DNA of 64,000 bases from an uncultured Aquimarina sp. Lineage in GTDB: Bacteria > Bacteroidota > Bacteroidia > Flavobacteriales > Flavobacteriaceae. Position numbers and translations under genes: made by a program. Below the pieces are notes generated by a model. The model ran no database searches, had not been told where the DNA came from, and saw nothing but the letters and a program-made list of their open reading frames with translations. The DNA lies in the NCBI GenBank assembly GCA_947495425.1, contig CANLYR010000001.1:124001-188000 (forward strand), written 5' to 3'. This document shows, piece by piece, positions 39,058-50,231 of this stretch (its first letter is position 1; the number at the start of each line of letters is the position of its first letter).

Positions 39058-40260
39058 ATGAAAACACAAACCGATAGAACCCAAGAATCTCAAAACTCGA
39101 TTACCCCGAGAGTTGCTAGTGAATCTAGTAACGGAGGTACGGCTCAATTAAAAGATAACCGTACCTCTTCTTTGGATCAAAGAAAATTAAGATCGGGAAT
39201 GGATAGTACTGATAGCAATAAAAATCCGATTCAGAAAAAACCCCACGGTTCTGATCGTTTTCAACAGATAGCCTTAACAATGGGAAAGCAATATGGAGTA
39301 GATACTTCTGGATTAAAAGCGACCCATAATTCTTCATTTCCCGCAAAAATGAAAGCAGAAGCTACTATACAGGGTAGTAAGATTCATTTTGCTCCAAGTA
39401 AAGATACTGATTATAATATACGGCATGAAGTTGCACATGCTATAGATAATACTTTAAATGGGACGCCTATAGGTGATAAGATGATAAACGGTCAGCGCGT
39501 AGACACCACTCGGGAGCAAGTAGTTGATCACATGGCAAAGATACACGTACCCAAACACGAAGAAATAAGAAACAAAGTTAACGACTTAGGAAATGGAATT
39601 GATAATACAGCTGAGAAAGTATTCAGCCAGTCCTTAGTGTCAGTTAAAGATAATGCAATATACGAACCGGTACAAAGAACAGTAGCATATGCTTTAAGGA
39701 ATCAACCTGAATATGTGGGACATTATCGAACAATTCTTTTACCTCAAGGAATGACATTCTATCATGGGACTAAAAAAGAAACGATGAGTAAGCTATTGGA
39801 ATATAATCGTCCATTTAGTATTGCTGATTTAGATATTTTGTATCCGAAGAGACAAAGGGGCGGGGCAGAGATAGGTGAAGGGTTCTATACGTCAACATCT
39901 TGGAATCAGGTAATGGAGTATGATAGCGGTTATGTTTTAGAATTTAAGACCGTTAATCTTTTAAAGGGAGAGGAACTAGATGAGGAAGTTAGAAAACTTT
40001 CGAATGAAAATAAAGCCATATGGGATGAGAATAATGATTTCTTATCAACACCATTTATAAATAAAGAAGCTGCTGGTTTAGGACGACGATATAGTAAATT
40101 TCCCAATCAGCATAAATTTACAGATCAAGGTATAAAAAATTTGGAACTTGCAAGAGTTTGGATTAAATCTTGGGACAAAGAAAGCAGAGTAGATGTTTGG
40201 GAGGCCCATGATCCTGATGTTTTATTCTTTATGAGAACTCCAATAAAATTACAAGAATGA
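39058..40260 (+). CDS. Candidate eCIS effector: leader + metallopeptidase-like (HEVAH) segment + putative ART-fold C-terminus
   Basis: ORF 400 aa; leader MKTQTDRTQESQ...GTAQLKDNRTSS..RKLRSGMD...PIQKK; NIRHEVAHAID; C-terminus TFYHGTKKETMS...EIGEGFYTSTSWNQVMEYDSGYVLEF. Confidence 0.7.
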   Translation: MKTQTDRTQESQNSITPRVASESSNGGTAQLKDNRTSSLDQRKLRSGMDSTDSNKNPIQKKPHGSDRFQQIALTMGKQYGVDTSGLKATHNSSFPAKMKAEATIQGSKIHFAPSKDTDYNIRHEVAHAIDNTLNGTPIGDKMINGQRVDTTREQVVDHMAKIHVPKHEEIRNKVNDLGNGIDNTAEKVFSQSLVSVKDNAIYEPVQRTVAYALRNQPEYVGHYRTILLPQGMTFYHGTKKETMSKLLEYNRPFSIADLDILYPKRQRGGAEIGEGFYTSTSWNQVMEYDSGYVLEFKTVNLLKGEELDEEVRKLSNENKAIWDENNDFLSTPFINKEAAGLGRRYSKFPNQHKFTDQGIKNLELARVWIKSWDKESRVDVWEAHDPDVLFFMRTPIKLQE

Positions 40261-40396
40261 TGTTAAAATAGAACTCGAAGTGAGACTAGACTGGGAAGTC
40301 ACAGGCATTCGCAAAGCAGTTAAATATGGATTTATAGATACAAGTTCTAAACTTATATCTATAAAAATGTCTTATTAAAAGAATAGATAGTTTACT

Positions 40397-42103
40397 ATGA
40401 AAACACAAACCGATAAAACCCAAGAAATTCAAAAAGAAGCTGTACAACGCGTAGAACAAGAACCCAGTACAGGTGGCGAAGCTACGATTGTAGACAATCG
40501 TCCCGCTATCGCTATACAATGTAAACTAAGATCAGGAATAGATGATTCTAAAAATAAGACAACACCCATCCAAAGAAAGAATAACACAGGTCTGCCAGAC
40601 AGACTAAAATCTGGCATCGAGAACCTATCCGGCTACAGTATGGATGATGTAAAGGTACATTATAACTCTAGTAAACCAGCCCAATTACAAGCGTATGCCT
40701 ATACCCAAGGTACTGATATCCATGTAGCGCCCAGACAGGAAAAACACTTGCCACACGAAGCCTGGCATGTAGTACAACAAAAACAAGGACGAGTAAAGCC
40801 TACGATACAGTTTAAGGGGGAAGTTAATATTAATGATGATGCTGGATTGGAGAAGGAAGCTGATGTTATGGGAGCAAAGGCTGCATCAAAATTTTCCCAA
40901 AATGAAACAACCCAGCTTAAAAAGGTATCCTTGCCAACGAATATAGTTCAAAAAGCTTCTTGGGTTAAGGATAAAAATATATTCATGTGGAATGAAGTAA
41001 AAGATGGTCTTACATGGTTTGCAGATGAATCAGGTATGTGGTTCGCCATAACTGATTATAATGCCATCAAGAAAGTTAATCCTGCCAATTATCGAGCCTT
41101 GGAGGGAAAGGTTAAAACGTGGGCTGAATGGAGTAAAATAAGAATTGAATCTTATCCTTTACAAAACCCTGAAGCATCTACTGAAATTGAAGACTACTCA
41201 GGCTTTCAGGTTCCTGGTGATCTTACAATTCCCACAGAAGGGAGAATTTCGCCAACAGATAAGAAACTTGAATCGTGGAAAATCTTATATTACTTAATTA
41301 CACAAACCAATAAGAAACTTGATTCTTTTATTGATAAACCTCCATTTATCTCTCTCCCCAAATTTAAACTCAAACAATTCGTAGCAACCTTTGATCCCGA
41401 AGCAAAAGCAAAAGCAGAAGATGAAGCAGAATTAAAGGAGGCAGAGGCTGCCATGCAAACTTATTTGTCATCTGGATATAAATGGATAAATTCTTTAGCA
41501 TCTGCTTTAAGTGAATTAGACTACGATCCTACACAATTCGTAACTCTTGATATAAGCAGTAATAAAGAGAAAATTGTGCAAATTTGGCGAAAAATAGCAG
41601 TGGGCAGAGGATATCTTGCTGAAAATTTCGTCAAGACTAGCTTAACTGTTGAGACACTCGATACTTGGATGGATAGATTAAGATTACAGTCCAAGCATTG
41701 GGATTCACTTGGTAAGAAAAGAAATGACGAAGTTCTATTTAGAGGTGATTCTAATCATTTATATGATTCCTACCCTTTTTTAAATCCCGATATAAACGAT
41801 TATGAAGACGGTGAGCATAATATTAATAAGTTAATTTCATGGCCTGGCACTATGTCCTCAACCTATGGAAATCCAATGGAGCATAACTTTATCAACAAAA
41901 AAACTATAATTTGGCATTTTACATTAAAATCAGGACATCGAGGGCGGGTTATAGGAAATAATAACGCTTCTGAAGAAGAAGTTACATTTCCACCCGGGAA
42001 TTTAATCAATATTAAGAAGATATTAGTTAGAAGAAAGGACAAAACAGTTCTGGCGAGTACATACGGTACTTCAGCCGAAATTATTATCTGGGCAGAAACA
42101 TAA
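40397..42103 (+). CDS. Candidate eCIS effector: DUF4157 (eCIS core) N-terminus + putative R-S-ExE ADP-ribosyltransferase C-terminus
   Basis: ORF 568 aa; [60 protein letters not shown] (DUF4157); C-term LFRGD...[10 protein letters not shown]...[11 protein letters not shown]. Confidence 0.85.
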   Translation: MKTQTDKTQEIQKEAVQRVEQEPSTGGEATIVDNRPAIAIQCKLRSGIDDSKNKTTPIQRKNNTGLPDRLKSGIENLSGYSMDDVKVHYNSSKPAQLQAYAYTQGTDIHVAPRQEKHLPHEAWHVVQQKQGRVKPTIQFKGEVNINDDAGLEKEADVMGAKAASKFSQNETTQLKKVSLPTNIVQKASWVKDKNIFMWNEVKDGLTWFADESGMWFAITDYNAIKKVNPANYRALEGKVKTWAEWSKIRIESYPLQNPEASTEIEDYSGFQVPGDLTIPTEGRISPTDKKLESWKILYYLITQTNKKLDSFIDKPPFISLPKFKLKQFVATFDPEAKAKAEDEAELKEAEAAMQTYLSSGYKWINSLASALSELDYDPTQFVTLDISSNKEKIVQIWRKIAVGRGYLAENFVKTSLTVETLDTWMDRLRLQSKHWDSLGKKRNDEVLFRGDSNHLYDSYPFLNPDINDYEDGEHNINKLISWPGTMSSTYGNPMEHNFINKKTIIWHFTLKSGHRGRVIGNNNASEEEVTFPPGNLINIKKILVRRKDKTVLASTYGTSAEIIIWAET

Positions 42104-42116
42104 TTACGATTGCCTC

Positions 42117-42230
42117 CACTACCGCTAGTTTGCAACTTCGTAGCGATACCTTTGAGAAGATAAGAATTTACGAATATACAGTGAAGTAAATTTGCTACAA
42201 AATCACAGACGTTTGCAGAGCAAAATAGAT
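42117..42230 (+). repeat. Intergenic repeat family copy R2
   Basis: CGCTAGTTTGCAACTTCGTAGCGATACC...GAAGATAAGA...TTTGCTACAAAATCACAGACGTTTGCAGAGCAAAA. Confidence 0.5.
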
Positions 42231-42277
42231 ATGGATTTATTTGTACAAGTTTACATCTCGTACCTATAAAAGTTTCC

Positions 42278-42375
42278 ACTTCTGCTAAGTTTGTAACTTC
42301 GTGGTGCCGTCTGTGAGAAAGTAAGAGTTCGTTTGCAGCTTGATAAATAAGATACTGCAAAGTCATCGATATTTA
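42278..42375 (+). repeat. Intergenic repeat family copy R3
   Basis: CTTCTGCTAAGTTTGTAACTTCGTGGTGCC...GTTTGCAGCTTGATAAATAAGATACTGCAAAGTCATCGATATTT. Confidence 0.5.
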
Positions 42376-42583
42376 CCTTCGCTTGGTAATTACATAAAAA
42401 GGTATAAATTTTTAAAAGAAAGCAGGAAAATGAATCAGATAAGCTGTTTAAAACACTTCTGTATATCTCAGATACTATAATAGCACTCATAAACAAAGTA
42501 AGCTTAGATATCGATATTTATCAATCTTGGTTTTTTGAGAGGTTAGTATAATAACTAAAATTTTTGAATATCCGTTTTTCTAC

Positions 42584-43894
42584 TTATTCGAATAGCCTTT
42601 CAATGATCAATGAAGAAAAATAGTTCACCCCTGTTTTTATACAACTTTCATCAACTTGAAAATTGGGTGCATGTGGCATTGAGACAATTCCTTTTTCAAA
42701 ATTAGAGCCACCTAAATAAAAATACACTCCGGGGACCTGTTCTTGATAATAAGCAAAATCATCTCCTCGATAATCAGGCATTTCTCCGTATAACAGCATA
42801 ATGTTTTCTGTACCATAAACGTGACCTATGTGGGCTAAGGAGTTTTGGGTTAGCTTTTTATCATTGTATAGATTTGCTCGTTCGTAAGTGTACTTAATAT
42901 CAATTAATTTTTTTGCAAACTTTGAGTTACTTATCTCGTGTTTTAGTTGTGGTATTATAGAATCAAACTTCTTTTCTATGCTGGATCCGATATACGCTTT
43001 TATTGCTATTTTTCCCTCGGTTTTCTCTACGGTTAAACTTTTTTGGCTTACAAAGGTAAAATTCTTGAATATTGTGTTTGGATTTGCAAGGCCTATATTA
43101 GGGTCTAATAAACTTTCAGGATTCCAAAATTTGCTCGAAGGTTCTACATTTTGAAGACTCAAAATCAAGGCTTTACTATATGCTATAACTGATTCGTTTT
43201 CAACTGAGTTTTTAAATGATATGCTAAGTGTTTTATAATCAGCAAACATTAATTCGGGTTTTGTTGAAATCACAGTTGTTGGCAAAGGACCAATATGCAA
43301 ACCATAAATCTCATCGGGAGTAATAACCTCGAATAAACCATCATCAATCATAGCTTTTGCACCCGTATACGGTTCTTCTGAAGGTTGGAAAATAAAATAT
43401 AAAACACCTGTTAAATTTTCTTTCTGACTCGCCATTACATTTGCAATACCCAGCGCAATTGTAGTATTTACGTCATGCCCGCAAATATGACGAACACCTA
43501 CGTTTTTTGATGAAAAAGTAACCACATCAGGGATATCTGATGGCATTGCATCAATATCGGCCCTCCAGGCAATTCGTTTTCCTTTTTTACCGGTATTTAA
43601 GATACCAACAACACCATAGCCACCGATCCCTTTTTTAACTTCAAATCCTAAGGATGATAAATATGCCGCAATCTTTTCTGAAGTTCTTTGTTCTTTACCT
43701 GACACTTCGGGATTCATATGAAAATCTCTGCGTATGTTTACAAGGCTGTCAAAAATTATATTGGTATGTTTCTGAATATCGGTATGGATAGAAGTTTTGA
43801 TCGTTGTATTTTGACCCCATGAAACCAATCCTAAAAATAGGAACTGGAGGGTTAGTATACTTATAATTGCTTTTTTATTAGAAGTCATTTTCAC
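42584..43894 (-). CDS. M20-family amidohydrolase/peptidase, exported
   Basis: ORF 436 aa; VRHICGHDVNTTIALGIANVM, FIFQPSEEPYTGAKAMIDDGLF, DFAYYQEQVPGVYFYLGG. Confidence 0.92.
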   Translation of the reverse strand: MKMTSNKKAIISILTLQFLFLGLVSWGQNTTIKTSIHTDIQKHTNIIFDSLVNIRRDFHMNPEVSGKEQRTSEKIAAYLSSLGFEVKKGIGGYGVVGILNTGKKGKRIAWRADIDAMPSDIPDVVTFSSKNVGVRHICGHDVNTTIALGIANVMASQKENLTGVLYFIFQPSEEPYTGAKAMIDDGLFEVITPDEIYGLHIGPLPTTVISTKPELMFADYKTLSISFKNSVENESVIAYSKALILSLQNVEPSSKFWNPESLLDPNIGLANPNTIFKNFTFVSQKSLTVEKTEGKIAIKAYIGSSIEKKFDSIIPQLKHEISNSKFAKKLIDIKYTYERANLYNDKKLTQNSLAHIGHVYGTENIMLLYGEMPDYRGDDFAYYQEQVPGVYFYLGGSNFEKGIVSMPHAPNFQVDESCIKTGVNYFSSLIIERLFE

Positions 43895-43931
43895 ACTATT
43901 TTTTTAATTAATAGTGCAAATATGTGATATT

Positions 43932-44555
43932 CTATTTAGACGTACCTGACACATTTGTGACAAAACCTTTTTTTGCGATTTTACTTCTAATTCTACTTAA
44001 TGATTGCCGTTCTATTCCTAGGAGTGATGCAAGATGCGATAGACTAATTCTATTGATAATATCTTTGTTTTGCTCAACAAAGTCGAGATATCTTTCTTCA
44101 GCATTTTTAAACAAGAAACTTTCTACTCTATCAGTTTGCACGGTCAATACATATTCTGCAATAAGTCTACCGTACATTTCAATTGTTTTATACTTGCGAT
44201 ATCCTTCATGAATTTTTTCGTAAGGCAATTTTATGATCACTGATGGTTCAAGACATTCAATAAAATACTTAGATGGTATTTGTCTTATGAAAGAAGGGTA
44301 ATCTGTAGCATACTTATTCTCATTTATAAAACCAGTAGTAATTTTGTTTCCTTTTTCATTGATGTAATATCTTCTTAAGAGTCCTTTAGATACAAATCCG
44401 ACTTCTTTTTGAACTTCTCCACTTTTAAATAAAAAATCTTTTTTTTTATACTCATCTATAATAAGATATGAGTTAAAATAAGCTAGTTCATTTGGATTCA
44501 AATCAGGAAATAATTTGAGATAAGATTTGATATATTGCTTAAACTCTTGCTTCAT
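43932..44555 (-). CDS. Crp/Fnr family transcriptional regulator
   Basis: ORF 207 aa; cNMP-like fold, C-terminal ISLSHLASLLGIERQSLSRIRSKIAKKG HTH. Confidence 0.88.
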   Translation of the reverse strand: MKQEFKQYIKSYLKLFPDLNPNELAYFNSYLIIDEYKKKDFLFKSGEVQKEVGFVSKGLLRRYYINEKGNKITTGFINENKYATDYPSFIRQIPSKYFIECLEPSVIIKLPYEKIHEGYRKYKTIEMYGRLIAEYVLTVQTDRVESFLFKNAEERYLDFVEQNKDIINRISLSHLASLLGIERQSLSRIRSKIAKKGFVTNVSGTSK

Positions 44556-44769
44556 TGTTTTTGTTTTCAGCGTATTACTAACCTATGTTTTAGACGCCGT
44601 GTTGGGAATAGTTGTTTTTTAATCGGTTTATCTGCAACAAATTCCTTTTTCCAAATATAGGTAACTATATTTTTTTTGTATATATAAAAACTGATCATTT
44701 TGATCTGTAATCCTTACCAACCCCCTGATTTTTATCATTAAATCAAGGGATAAATACTGTATTTAATAA

Positions 44770-45765
44770 TTAAAAATCTTCATTCAAAAATATACTTACC
44801 AGTTTAACATATTCGTCGGGTTTATCTTCTTGCAAATAATGCCCGGCTCCCTCAATAATAGAAAGCCTATTGGCAGGAACGCCAAAATCATTTTGAAACA
44901 GCTGTGGAACAATTGTAGCATCCATAAATGCATCTTCTTTACCCCATACAATCGCTACAGGTTTGTTAAAATCAGAAAAAGCTGTTTTTATTGTGGGAGT
45001 ATTTAGCAATACATTATTCAAATCATTGAACAAAACAATGTACGTTTCACTTGATTCATTTAATGGCGTAGAATATGCCTCAACTAACTCATCATTGACA
45101 AGTTTGCCATCAAAAATTCCACCCTCGAGAAAACTTCTAATTCCAGCTTCGGCTAATTCCTCATTCTCATCAAGAGGTCCCCAAAGCTCTGCAGGGGTTT
45201 GTTGTTGTGTAAATATTGGAACCATAAAAGAAGGAGACGTAAAACCATCAAATTCTAATAACGTATCTGTAATTAATAATCCATCAATTCTTTCTGCCTC
45301 TGTATGAATCATCATCGTCCATCCCACAAATCCGCCAGAATCATGTACTCCTAAAACAAAATTTTTAACATCCAAGGCTGTGGCAAAATCAAAGAGTCGT
45401 TGTGCCTGATCATTAAAAGAATACAGGCTGTTAGTATCAACTGGTTTATCGCTTCCGCCAAAGCCCAACAAATCAGGAGCGAGTACTCTAAAACCTGTAT
45501 TTTTTGCGATTTGCTCTGCTACATTTCTATATAACAAAGAGGATGTAGGTACACCATGTAAAAGAATTAATACCTTATCACTATCTTTTGGGCCATAATC
45601 AAGAAAGGTAAGGTTGTGTGCTCCAACTTGTATGGAGTTAAGATTTTCCTGATGGGTTTCAAGAAGTGTTTTTGGTGTATCAACAGTATCTTCATCATCA
45701 TCTGTACAGGAAGTAAGAAAAACTAAATTTAGAATCAGAAGAACGATTATTTTTGTAAAATTCAT
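44770..45765 (-). CDS. Alpha/beta hydrolase (haloalkane-dehalogenase-like), lipoprotein
   Basis: ORF 331 aa; lipobox FLTSC; LLHGVPTSSLLYRNVAEQ, GVHDSGGFVGW, GAGHYLQEDKPDEY. Confidence 0.88.
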   Translation of the reverse strand: MNFTKIIVLLILNLVFLTSCTDDDEDTVDTPKTLLETHQENLNSIQVGAHNLTFLDYGPKDSDKVLILLHGVPTSSLLYRNVAEQIAKNTGFRVLAPDLLGFGGSDKPVDTNSLYSFNDQAQRLFDFATALDVKNFVLGVHDSGGFVGWTMMIHTEAERIDGLLITDTLLEFDGFTSPSFMVPIFTQQQTPAELWGPLDENEELAEAGIRSFLEGGIFDGKLVNDELVEAYSTPLNESSETYIVLFNDLNNVLLNTPTIKTAFSDFNKPVAIVWGKEDAFMDATIVPQLFQNDFGVPANRLSIIEGAGHYLQEDKPDEYVKLVSIFLNEDF

Positions 45766-45924
45766 ATTGTATCAGTTTTAAGTTATGTACTACTATTGAT
45801 ACAACCGAACTATGTGGATGTGACAAAAGGAGGTGGGGGTTTTTTATCGCTAATGCTAAATATATAAATAGGAGCAGGGCTAATACTCCTGAACCAATGG
45901 ATTTATCTGTGCATTTTTATTTCT

Positions 45925-46035
45925 TCCATGCTGCGACATTTTTAGCTTCGTAATGTCAACAGTGATAAGACAAGCTTGTCTACAATTAAATGAATGATAA
46001 AAAATACTGCGAAGTCACAGATATTTGTGGAGCAA
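45925..46035 (+). repeat. Intergenic repeat family copy R4
   Basis: CATGCTGCGACATTTTTAGCTTCGTAATGTCAACAGTGATAAGACAAGCTTGTCTACAATTAAATGAATGATAAAAAATACTGCGAAGTCACAGATATTTGTGGAGCAA. Confidence 0.5.
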
Positions 46036-46074
46036 TTTTTCTAATCAGGCACTTTCAGAAAATAGCTTAAATTC

Positions 46075-49000
46075 TTAATCAACATGCGCATAGGCGGTAA
46101 CTTCTCGTTGCTCCACCATTCGCGCAATACACCAAATAAAGGGTTCAACCTGCCCGTGTAATATGCACGTACCCTTACAAATTTGATAAAGCAACTCTTG
46201 CACATCAGAGGACTGCAAGGCAGAAACTGCAGCCTCGTTAGTAAGAAGAAACGAACAAGAAGGCAACTCACTATGCTGGTGCGCAGTTACTATTACGTCG
46301 TTATCGTTGCATACTATCGTGATGGGTTTAGCCGATTCAGATATACGAACAGCTATAGCAAGATTTGGTGTTGGAGCAGGATTTTCGGCCATTGATTTTT
46401 TGAGATAGTCAGCAAATGTATGCACCCAGTTTTTTATATCGTCTTGTGTACTGTTTGTGTCTCTTATTTCATCATCTTTGGTAGCGATTTGCTCATCTAT
46501 CTCACGCTCTGTTTCGATAAGTGCTGCTAGCGTTTTGTCTACGTCTTCATAGGTATGAGCGGCAGAACAGATCAGCCGTAAGCGACCTCGACCGGTTTCA
46601 ACAATGGGATAGGTTACCGCAGAGGTTTGAATACCACGTTGGTATAACCCCTGTACTATAGCATACAGTTTATCTTTGTCCCCAAAATGCGGAGTAACGA
46701 TAGGTCCGTCTCCAGTCCCCAGATCGTACCCTGCGTCTTCGAATTGTTTTCGCATATAACGGGTCGTATCCCACAATCGTTCTCGCAATGCATCATCAGA
46801 ACGGAGGAGTCGTAATGCAGTGAGTGCTGCAGCCATATCGGCTGGACTAACAGAAGCCTGAAAGATGTAGGCTCTTGATGACGACTTCATAAGGTCGACA
46901 TGTTCTTGACTAGCTGCAACAACTCCGCCAAGACTACCTAAAGCTTTGCTAAGTGTTGTCATGATAAAATCTACCTTTTCGGTAACTCCTTGAGCAGCAC
47001 AGATGCCAGCTCCATCCTTGCCATAAAAGCCAAAAGAATGCGCCTCGTCTACCAGAACAAGTGCATTATATTTTTTTGCTGTATGCACGATTTCTGCAAC
47101 CGGTGCAGCACCTTCACCCATACTGTATACGCCTTCTAGAACCACTAAAATAGTACGATAGGGTGACACCTCTGACTTAAGAACATCCTCCAGATCAGAC
47201 GAATTATTGTGCTTAAACGTTCTGATAGTTGCCCCACACAAACGAGCACCATCAACAATAGAGGCGTGACAGAGCTGATCGATAACGACAACATCGTTTT
47301 TTCCCAGAATCCCTGCAATTGCTCCAACATTAGCTGTGTATCCTGTAGGAAATAAACAAGCGCTGGGTTTTCCTACTAAGTCAGCAAATTCTGTTTCGAA
47401 CTCCAGATGTTGATTGGTCATACCAGACGCCGCCGCCGAGGTACCCATTCCGGTTCCAAAATGCGCTAAAGCGGTAGAAGCTTCCTCTATGACTTTCTGG
47501 TCACGGTTTAGACCAAGATACAGATTGGTTGTCCATATAATCGCCTCTTGCTCTTCATCATTATAGGCATCCCCAACGAGCCCTTTGGTCCCGCTACCTG
47601 TTAATAAGACTTTACTATAAGGGTTTCTACGATTATTGTTTACCATGTGCAAGACTTCTTGAACCAGCTTACTCTTGTCATTCACGGACCATGACGGTAT
47701 TTTTGCAGCTTGAAATGTAGGATGACTAGACTGTATATTAGTTTGGAAATTCGCAAGTGTGTCTGTCATCACAGCAGGTCTTTTATTTGCCGAACACTTA
47801 TCGGTACTGTTCTCAATGGTATTGGTAATATAATTAACTAATGCATTTGGAGTAGCGTGTTCAAAAATTGAATACGCCGATACCTCTTTCCTCAATACTT
47901 TAGAAAGTCGACTACTAAACTCTAGTGTAGTTAGTGAATCAAGACCAAGGTTATCAAACGTATCATCTGGTACTACTTGTGCGGGATCGTTTAGGTTAAG
48001 GAGAGAAGCTACCTCATTTTGAATAATCGATAGTAGGGCTGCTTGTTGTTCGTTGTTTGAGTCCATTAAGTTTTGTAGGATCGTATTGGTGCTATCTTTA
48101 GCATCAGCCCCAGCCTTTGATGTACTTATATCTTTTTTAATAGCTACTGGTTCATCGAGATGCATAAGTTTCTTACGATCGAGTTTGTCATTGGGTAAAA
48201 CAGGTAGTGTTTCTAGGTATCTTACAACTTGCGGAACCATATATTTTGGCAGTCGTTCTGATAAATAAGCCTTGATTTTAGCCTCCGTAATTGTTTTATC
48301 CTTACTCACAATATATACGACCAGCATTTTCTGACCAATACCTCCATCTACGGCAGCCGCTGCTGCTGACTCAACACCTTGCATTGATTCTAATGTCGAC
48401 TCAATCTCTTCAAGTTCAATTCTAAAGCCCCTGATTTTTACTTGCTGGTCAACACGGCCAAGAAATTCTATTTCTCCATGCTCTGTCCATCTGCACAAAT
48501 CGCCTGTTTTGTACAATCGATGATCAAGAATTTGATCATTAGGCTGGATCTCGATAAAACGCTCTCTGGTCATCGCTTCATCATGTAAATACCCACGGGC
48601 AAGCTTGTTTCCTGCGAGATATAATTCTCCGGATATACCATTAGCAACGGGTTGTAAAGCTTCATCCAAAATATAGGCGCGTGAGTCGGGTACCGACTTA
48701 CCAATCGTTATTACTTTGGCACCTCGAGGCACTTCGACAATGGTCGAATACACAGTATCTTCGGTAGGACCATAGGCATTCAGTATGCGCAGATTCGGCT
48801 GTAGCGCATATACCTGTTCTACCAGTGAGCGTTTAAGTGCTTCGCCACCAAATACCAGACACTGTATCCCTTTCGGTAATGTTTCGGTAGCCAGTAATGC
48901 TTGTACCGCCGAGGCAACCATTACGCATGTTTTTAGCTGATCTACTGCAGGAAGTCTGGTGAGTTCAAGGGCATTTTTTGCTAGCAGTATAGTACCACCA

Positions 49001-49830
49001 AGTGACAAGGTGCCCATAATTTCCATGACCGACGTATCAAAACAAACCGAGGCTCCGGCAAACATTCCTTTTAGGTCTTCATCACTAAATTTCTCGCGCA
49101 TCGCTTGGCGCATTGCAACAATGCTCCTGTGTTCGACAGCAACTCCTTTTGGCCGTCCTGTAGATCCTGAAGTATAGATTACATAAGCCAAATTGTTTGC
49201 AGATGGCCGTACTGTACTATCTGTATGATCACCCAATGCATTGATCCACAATAATTCGCGCACTTCACTACATAATTCAGCAGTGCTATCACTATCTACT
49301 ACAGCTGCTACAGCACGAGAATGTGTTAACATATATCGAACCCGATCTTGTGGATATGCAGGATCCAACGGTACATATGCGCATCCTGCTTGCATCACAC
49401 CAATAAGTGTAGCTACCAGTTCCCAAGAGCGATGCATACACACCCCGATCAATGAACCTGGTGCTACACCGCGATTCTTAAGGGCTCCAGAAACTTCACT
49501 AGCCCGCTTCATGAGTTTTTTATAGTTAATTTTGGTCTCACCATCGATAATAGCTATCCGTTCTGGATGGTCTAGCCTTTGTTTGGCAATGAGTCCACAA
49601 ATTGTAGTCTCTAAAGTATCGCTAGTTTCTTGAGCTACCTTTTTTTTCATTAATTTTTGCAAATCCTCGGCAGCCAAACCAATGATTTCTTCTGTATGCT
49701 TTATTCCTGTTGTATGCAACATGCGCTGTCGATTGCTAATCATCTCGACCTTGCTGGAGCTTGAATTAAAATGGGCTAATTTGTCTGCGTTGGTTAACAG
49801 TTCACTAAAAAACTGAGTTAATTTGTCCAT
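46075..49830 (-). CDS. Fused NRPS adenylation - carrier - alpha-oxoamine synthase (PLP) protein
   Basis: ORF 1251 aa; A domain [42 protein letters not shown]; carrier [39 protein letters not shown]...[18 protein letters not shown]. Confidence 0.93.
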   Translation of the reverse strand: MDKLTQFFSELLTNADKLAHFNSSSSKVEMISNRQRMLHTTGIKHTEEIIGLAAEDLQKLMKKKVAQETSDTLETTICGLIAKQRLDHPERIAIIDGETKINYKKLMKRASEVSGALKNRGVAPGSLIGVCMHRSWELVATLIGVMQAGCAYVPLDPAYPQDRVRYMLTHSRAVAAVVDSDSTAELCSEVRELLWINALGDHTDSTVRPSANNLAYVIYTSGSTGRPKGVAVEHRSIVAMRQAMREKFSDEDLKGMFAGASVCFDTSVMEIMGTLSLGGTILLAKNALELTRLPAVDQLKTCVMVASAVQALLATETLPKGIQCLVFGGEALKRSLVEQVYALQPNLRILNAYGPTEDTVYSTIVEVPRGAKVITIGKSVPDSRAYILDEALQPVANGISGELYLAGNKLARGYLHDEAMTRERFIEIQPNDQILDHRLYKTGDLCRWTEHGEIEFLGRVDQQVKIRGFRIELEEIESTLESMQGVESAAAAAVDGGIGQKMLVVYIVSKDKTITEAKIKAYLSERLPKYMVPQVVRYLETLPVLPNDKLDRKKLMHLDEPVAIKKDISTSKAGADAKDSTNTILQNLMDSNNEQQAALLSIIQNEVASLLNLNDPAQVVPDDTFDNLGLDSLTTLEFSSRLSKVLRKEVSAYSIFEHATPNALVNYITNTIENSTDKCSANKRPAVMTDTLANFQTNIQSSHPTFQAAKIPSWSVNDKSKLVQEVLHMVNNNRRNPYSKVLLTGSGTKGLVGDAYNDEEQEAIIWTTNLYLGLNRDQKVIEEASTALAHFGTGMGTSAAASGMTNQHLEFETEFADLVGKPSACLFPTGYTANVGAIAGILGKNDVVVIDQLCHASIVDGARLCGATIRTFKHNNSSDLEDVLKSEVSPYRTILVVLEGVYSMGEGAAPVAEIVHTAKKYNALVLVDEAHSFGFYGKDGAGICAAQGVTEKVDFIMTTLSKALGSLGGVVAASQEHVDLMKSSSRAYIFQASVSPADMAAALTALRLLRSDDALRERLWDTTRYMRKQFEDAGYDLGTGDGPIVTPHFGDKDKLYAIVQGLYQRGIQTSAVTYPIVETGRGRLRLICSAAHTYEDVDKTLAALIETEREIDEQIATKDDEIRDTNSTQDDIKNWVHTFADYLKKSMAENPAPTPNLAIAVRISESAKPITIVCNDNDVIVTAHQHSELPSCSFLLTNEAAVSALQSSDVQELLYQICKGTCILHGQVEPFIWCIARMVEQREVTAYAHVD

Positions 49831-50031
49831 AAATTGTTTCTTTATTATAAAAATAAATAAAGCTTACCTGAGTTGAATAAAAAGGAGTATACAATATGTA
49901 GACCTATAAAAATAAGTTGTTAAAAAAAGTATACAAGGGATAGACAGAAACGATTAAATCGCTATTGATGACATATTTAAATTTTAATACTTTAATACTA
50001 TTTCATGACTCTAATCACATTTTATTCCTAT

Positions 50032-50135
50032 TTCTTGCTTTGCGAAATTTGTAACTTAGTATCATATTAACAGCGAGGAGAGCTTAGTTTATCTACAATG
50101 AAAAAGAAAACATTGTTAAGCAAAAGACATTTTAT
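50032..50135 (+). repeat. Intergenic repeat family copy R5 (degenerate)
   Basis: CTTTGCGAAATTTGTAACTTAGTATCATATTAACAGCGAGGAGAGCTTAGTTTATCTACAATGAAAAA. Confidence 0.35.
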
Positions 50136-50166
50136 GGCACGTCTCTTATTTTGCGAGCTATCTATA

Positions 50167-50212
50167 AAACACCCCCTTTTTTGGATTACAAAATCCAAAA
50201 AAGGGGGTGTTT
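50167..50212 (-). terminator. Strong hairpin terminator downstream of 50232 gene
   Basis: Perfect 21-bp inverted repeat AAACACCCCCTTTTTTGGATT-ACAA-AATCCAAAAAAGGGGGTGTTT. Confidence 0.8.
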
Positions 50213-50231
50213 ATGTAATTATATGATATTA

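Noticed and set aside
44708-44760. Weak hairpin CCCCTGATTTTTATCATTAAATCAAGGG downstream of 44770
   Set aside because: Imperfect stem with bulge and AT-rich; could be a terminator but not supportable by eye.
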